DNA from: Flavobacterium sp.
Lineage (GTDB): Bacteria > Bacteroidota > Bacteroidia > Flavobacteriales > Flavobacteriaceae
DNA length: 7,949 nucleotides
Direction of reading: 5' to 3'
NCBI GenBank assembly: GCA_003449615.1
Contig: DMHA01000277.1
Span: 1-7,949 of the forward strand
The notes beneath the pieces are model-generated. The model ran no database searches and was not told the origin of the DNA. It saw only the letters and a program-made list of their open reading frames with translations. A program made the translations under genes and the position numbers. Each line of letters begins with the position of its first letter. Position 1 is the stretch's first letter. Shown piece after piece: positions 5,320 to 7,949 of the stretch.

Positions 5320-7201
5320 ATTTAATCAAATCAAAACTTCGCTTCACAAAAGCTGTAAGTTCTTCGCCTTTTAATAAATTTTGAGATAATTTGGCTAAGT
5401 CTAAAGCTTGTTTTACCAAATTTTCTTGAGCCGATTTGTCTTCGGTATTCAAAATATTGGAAGCCAAATCGGAGTTGGTATTGACCACCAAATTATACAT
5501 TTCTGGCATATTGCCCATTCCGAACATTCCGCCTCCACCAGATTGACTCATTTCTTTCATTCGACGCATAAATTCTGGTTGGGTAATAATAAACGGAGCA
5601 GCTTGACTGTCTAAAGCTTCTAGTTGAACTGTGTATGCTTTTGGAATATAAGTTTCTAGTGAAGTTTTCAGGTTTTCTTTTTCGGTATCCGATAATTTAG
5701 AAATGGTAGTTTCCTCTTTTTTAATCAAATTATCAATATGATCAGAATCGACACGAACGAAAGTTAAATCTTTATTGTCACCTTCAATTTTTTGAATCAA
5801 ATGCGAGATAATTGGCGAATCCAAAAGCAATACTTCGTATCCTCTATCTTTGGCGATTTCAATGTAAGAGTGTTGTGCTTCTTTGTTTCCTGCATAAAGA
5901 ATAACTAATTTTCCGTCTTTGTCGGTTTGTTTTTCTTTCAAGTTTTCTTTCAATTCGTCTAAAGTAAAGTATTTGTCATCCACAGTTGGATACAAAACGA
6001 AAGCACCCGCTTTTTCATAAAACTTTTCTTCTGACAACATTCCATATTCTAAAACAATTTTGATGTCGTTCCATTTTTGCTCAAAATCCTCACGATTTTC
6101 GGTAAACAATGATTTCAATTTATCGGCTACTTTTCGAGTGATATAGTTTGAAATCTTTTTAACAGCTCCATCGGCTTGTAAACCGGAACGGGAAACATTC
6201 AAAGGAATGTCTGGAGAATCAACAACGCCACGAAGCATCATTAAAAACTCCGGCACAATTCCCTCCACATTATCAGTAACATAGACTTGGTTTTGGTACA
6301 ATTGAATTTTGTCTTTCTGGATTTGCAAATCAGTTCCTAATTTTGGAAAATACAAAATCCCTGTCAAATTAAACGGATAATCCACGTTCAAATGAATGTG
6401 AAATAAGGGTTCTTCAAATTGCATTGGATACAATTCGTGGTAGAAATTTTTGTAATCTTCGTCTTTTAATTCTGTTGGTTGTTTGGTCCAAGCTGGATTG
6501 GGATTGTTGATGATGTTATCAACCTCGATAGTTTCGTTTACATAATCTTCGGGAGCATCTTCAGGCTTTGGGAGCGTTTCTGTTTTAGTTCCAAATTTAA
6601 TTGGAACAGGCATAAACTTGTTGTAACGATTCAGTAATTCCTTGATTTTAAACTCTTCTAAAAATTCTAATGAATCTTCGGCAATGTGCAAAATAATCTC
6701 CGTTCCACGAGTGGTTTTGTCGGCTGGTTCTAAAGTAAATTCAGGACTTCCGTCACAAATCCAGTGGGCTGCTGGTTCGTCTTTGTATGATTTGGTAATG
6801 ATTTCAACCTTAGAAGCTACCATAAAAGCAGAATAGAATCCAAGACCAAAATGACCAATAATTCCTGAATCTTTGGCAGAATCCTTGTATTTTTCTAAAA
6901 ATTCTTCGGCTCCAGAAAAAGCGATTTGGTTGATGTATTTCTCCACTTCTTCAGCAGTCATACCTATACCTTGATCAATAATATGCAATTTCTTGCCTTC
7001 TTTGTCGATTTTAACTTCCAGAATTGGATTGCCATATTCTACTTTGGCTTCGCCAACGCTTGTAAGATGTTTTAATTTTAGGGTAGCATCGGTACCATTT
7101 GAAATCAACTCACGTAAAAATATTTCGTGATCACTGTATAAAAATTTTTTGATTAAAGGGAAGATGTTTTCTACCGAAACATTAATTTTTCCTGTTGTCA
7201 T
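5318..7201 (-). CDS. htpG: Molecular chaperone HtpG (bacterial Hsp90)
   Basis: A full-length 627-residue HtpG, the dimeric ATP-driven cytoplasmic chaperone. The N-terminal GHKL ATPase domain shows ELISNGTDA (31-39, with the ATP/Mg-binding Glu31 and Asn35), DQGIGM (76-81), the lid and glycine loop GHFGLGFYSAFMV (116-128) and TRGTEI (164-169). The middle domain carries DIPLNVSR (331-338), whose arginine belongs to the loop that contacts ATP in this family. The C-terminal domain has a Met- and Gly-rich segment (545-568) where the client-binding amphipathic helix is expected. It has no eukaryotic charged linker and no MEEVD tail, as expected for a bacterial protein. The ATG begins MTTGKINVSVENIF, the normal HtpG start. 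It is monocistronic: a divergent gene lies upstream and a terminator downstream. No perfect TAnnTTTG box precedes it; the nearest is TCTTATTTG at 7242-7250 on the minus strand, so a different or heat-responsive control is possible. Confidence 0.98.
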   Translation of the reverse strand: MTTGKINVSVENIFPLIKKFLYSDHEIFLRELISNGTDATLKLKHLTSVGEAKVEYGNPILEVKIDKEGKKLHIIDQGIGMTAEEVEKYINQIAFSGAEEFLEKYKDSAKDSGIIGHFGLGFYSAFMVASKVEIITKSYKDEPAAHWICDGSPEFTLEPADKTTRGTEIILHIAEDSLEFLEEFKIKELLNRYNKFMPVPIKFGTKTETLPKPEDAPEDYVNETIEVDNIINNPNPAWTKQPTELKDEDYKNFYHELYPMQFEEPLFHIHLNVDYPFNLTGILYFPKLGTDLQIQKDKIQLYQNQVYVTDNVEGIVPEFLMMLRGVVDSPDIPLNVSRSGLQADGAVKKISNYITRKVADKLKSLFTENREDFEQKWNDIKIVLEYGMLSEEKFYEKAGAFVLYPTVDDKYFTLDELKENLKEKQTDKDGKLVILYAGNKEAQHSYIEIAKDRGYEVLLLDSPIISHLIQKIEGDNKDLTFVRVDSDHIDNLIKKEETTISKLSDTEKENLKTSLETYIPKAYTVQLEALDSQAAPFIITQPEFMRRMKEMSQSGGGGMFGMGNMPEMYNLVVNTNSDLASNILNTEDKSAQENLVKQALDLAKLSQNLLKGEELTAFVKRSFDLIK

Positions 7202-7257
7202 AGTTAAAGTTTTTAAAGTTTTACAATTGATTTCTACTACTCAAATAAGATACCAAT

Positions 7258-7280
7258 TGACAGTAAAGTGACAAATTGTC
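7258..7280. promoter_or_regulatory. Possible operator between htpG and the lipocalin-like gene
   Basis: Two TGACA words are spaced 11 bases apart (7258-7262 and 7269-7273). The second is part of the perfect dyad GACAA-A-TTGTC (7270-7280). The cluster lies in the 179-base divergent intergenic region, 57 bases upstream of the htpG start. The helical-turn spacing suggests a regulator site, but no regulator is identified. Confidence 0.22.
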
Positions 7281-7341
7281 GGAAACGTTAATTTTGATAC
7301 AAATTGATTTTATTATACTATAATTTTTGATTGATAGATTG

Positions 7342-7349
7342 TAACTTTG
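7342..7349 (+). promoter_or_regulatory. -7 promoter box TAACTTTG for the lipocalin-like gene
   Basis: TAACTTTG is an exact match to the Bacteroidota -7 consensus and is followed by GCACG. The expected start is about 7355, giving a leader of about 25 AT-rich bases to the ATG at 7381. The nearest upstream TTG (7327-7329) is 12 bases away, closer than the usual spacing, so the -33 box is weak. Confidence 0.62.
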
Positions 7350-7380
7350 CACGAAGTTAAATATTAAAAAAACAATAATT

Positions 7381-7890
7381 ATGAAAAAAGCAATTACAAT
7401 AATTGTATTGGCTATTTTGTTTGTAGCCTGTAAAAGTAAATCAGGTACAACAACCACAACTGTTGAAAACAAACCAGTTACAACCACAAAATTAGACCGA
7501 AGTTCTCAAGTTGCTATCAAAGGAAATTGGGTTATTAGCAGAGTGACATATCCAGGTTCTGATTACATTAAGGTTAATTCTTTTCAAATTGCCGATTCTA
7601 AATGTTTCGTAGGAAGTACTTGGAATTTTATTTCGAACAATAACAAAGGCAGTATGAGTTTGACAAAATCAGATTGTCCAGCCTTCAGTTCGCCAATTGT
7701 TTGGAGTGTAAACAAAGAAGGACAATTTGTTTTGAAAATATTAGATGCTGGAGAAAAAGCAAAAAAAGTTAGAGATGGCTATGTGTTAAGTCTTGCTAAT
7801 CAATCAGAAACATCTTTTCAATTGGTTGACAAAATCAATGTTGGTGGTCAAGTAAAAGAAGTTATTTATCAATTCGAGAAAACAAACTAA
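7381..7890 (+). CDS. Lipocalin-like lipoprotein
   Basis: A 169-residue predicted lipoprotein. The signal peptide (residues 2-16) ends in the lipobox FVAC with Cys17 lipidated, followed by KSKSG, which again is basic rather than acidic. A Thr-rich linker (residues 23-37, TTTTTVENKPVTTTK) leads to a beta-rich domain beginning IKGNWVISRV. The Gly-x-Trp at 48-50 is the N-terminal landmark of lipocalin-like proteins. Alternating hydrophobic strands follow (STWNFIS, GSMSLT, PIVWSV, QFVLKIL, GYVLSL, TSFQLV, EVIYQF). Cys75 and Cys99 could form a disulfide. Lipocalin-like lipoproteins of this kind are, as I recall, commonly followed in Flavobacterium by an OmpA-family lipoprotein gene, and a second exported protein does begin 15 bases downstream. 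Any ligand is unknown. It has its own promoter at 7342-7349. Confidence 0.85.
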   Translation: MKKAITIIVLAILFVACKSKSGTTTTTVENKPVTTTKLDRSSQVAIKGNWVISRVTYPGSDYIKVNSFQIADSKCFVGSTWNFISNNNKGSMSLTKSDCPAFSSPIVWSVNKEGQFVLKILDAGEKAKKVRDGYVLSLANQSETSFQLVDKINVGGQVKEVIYQFEKTN

Positions 7891-7905
7891 TTAAATTACA
7901 AAACA

Positions 7906-7949
7906 ATGAAAAAACTATCAATTTTAGGAATAAGCAGTATGTTTCTTTT
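7906..7949 (+). CDS. Start of an exported protein, cut by the window edge (possibly OmpA family)
   Basis: Fourteen codons are visible, MKKLSILGISSMFL, which read as the start of a signal peptide: two lysines then a hydrophobic run. The ATG lies 15 bases after the stop of the lipocalin-like gene, so the two are probably co-transcribed. The identity cannot be read from this stub. An OmpA-family lipoprotein is my guess, from the usual neighbour of this lipocalin-like family in Flavobacterium. Confidence 0.6.
   Translation, partial: MKKLSILGISSMFL

Noticed and set aside
7221..7487. Minus-strand open frame of 88 codons upstream of htpG
   Set aside because: It runs antisense over the signal peptide of the lipocalin-like gene and through the divergent promoter region; the translation has low-complexity valine and threonine-codon shadows and no family features.

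Overview
The window looks like chromosomal DNA of a Flavobacterium-like member of the Bacteroidota. The evidence is the AT-rich composition, -7 boxes of the Bacteroidota type (TAnnTTTG) instead of classical -10 boxes, A-rich leaders without Shine-Dalgarno sequences, and a set of small lipoprotein and membrane families (recalled as DUF6132, DUF6146 and DUF6787) that I know mainly from Flavobacteriia. No tRNA, rRNA, CRISPR array, transposase or phage gene is visible. Most of the content is ordinary core genome.

Layout. (1) 3-702, minus: a tightly overlapping three-gene operon of a small two-helix membrane protein, a cytoplasmic thioredoxin (WCGPC) and a second small two-helix membrane protein. 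Both membrane proteins carry the same GCxSxxCA cysteine motif. (2) 835-1653, plus: a lipoprotein and a small membrane protein, divergent from the first operon. (3) 1655-2439, minus: two small membrane proteins of unknown role, separated by an intergenic stretch with a cluster of TTGGCT/AGCCAA dyads. (4) 2509-5080, minus: a DUF1800-DUF1501 gene pair; the DUF1501 protein has a twin-arginine signal. (5) 5318-7201, minus: htpG (bacterial Hsp90), followed by a 21-bp tandem repeat that starts at its stop codon and runs into a clear rho-independent terminator. (6) 7381-7949, plus: a lipocalin-like lipoprotein and the first 14 codons of a second exported protein, divergent from htpG.

How the genes may work together. 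The thioredoxin operon is the best candidate for a little-described system: a cytoplasmic disulfide reductase translated in overlap with two membrane proteins whose paired cysteines are predicted to sit on opposite faces of the inner membrane. This suggests thiol, persulfide or redox transfer, but it is inference. The DUF1800-DUF1501 pair is a recurring partnership of unknown biochemical role. The remaining genes show no obvious functional link to one another.
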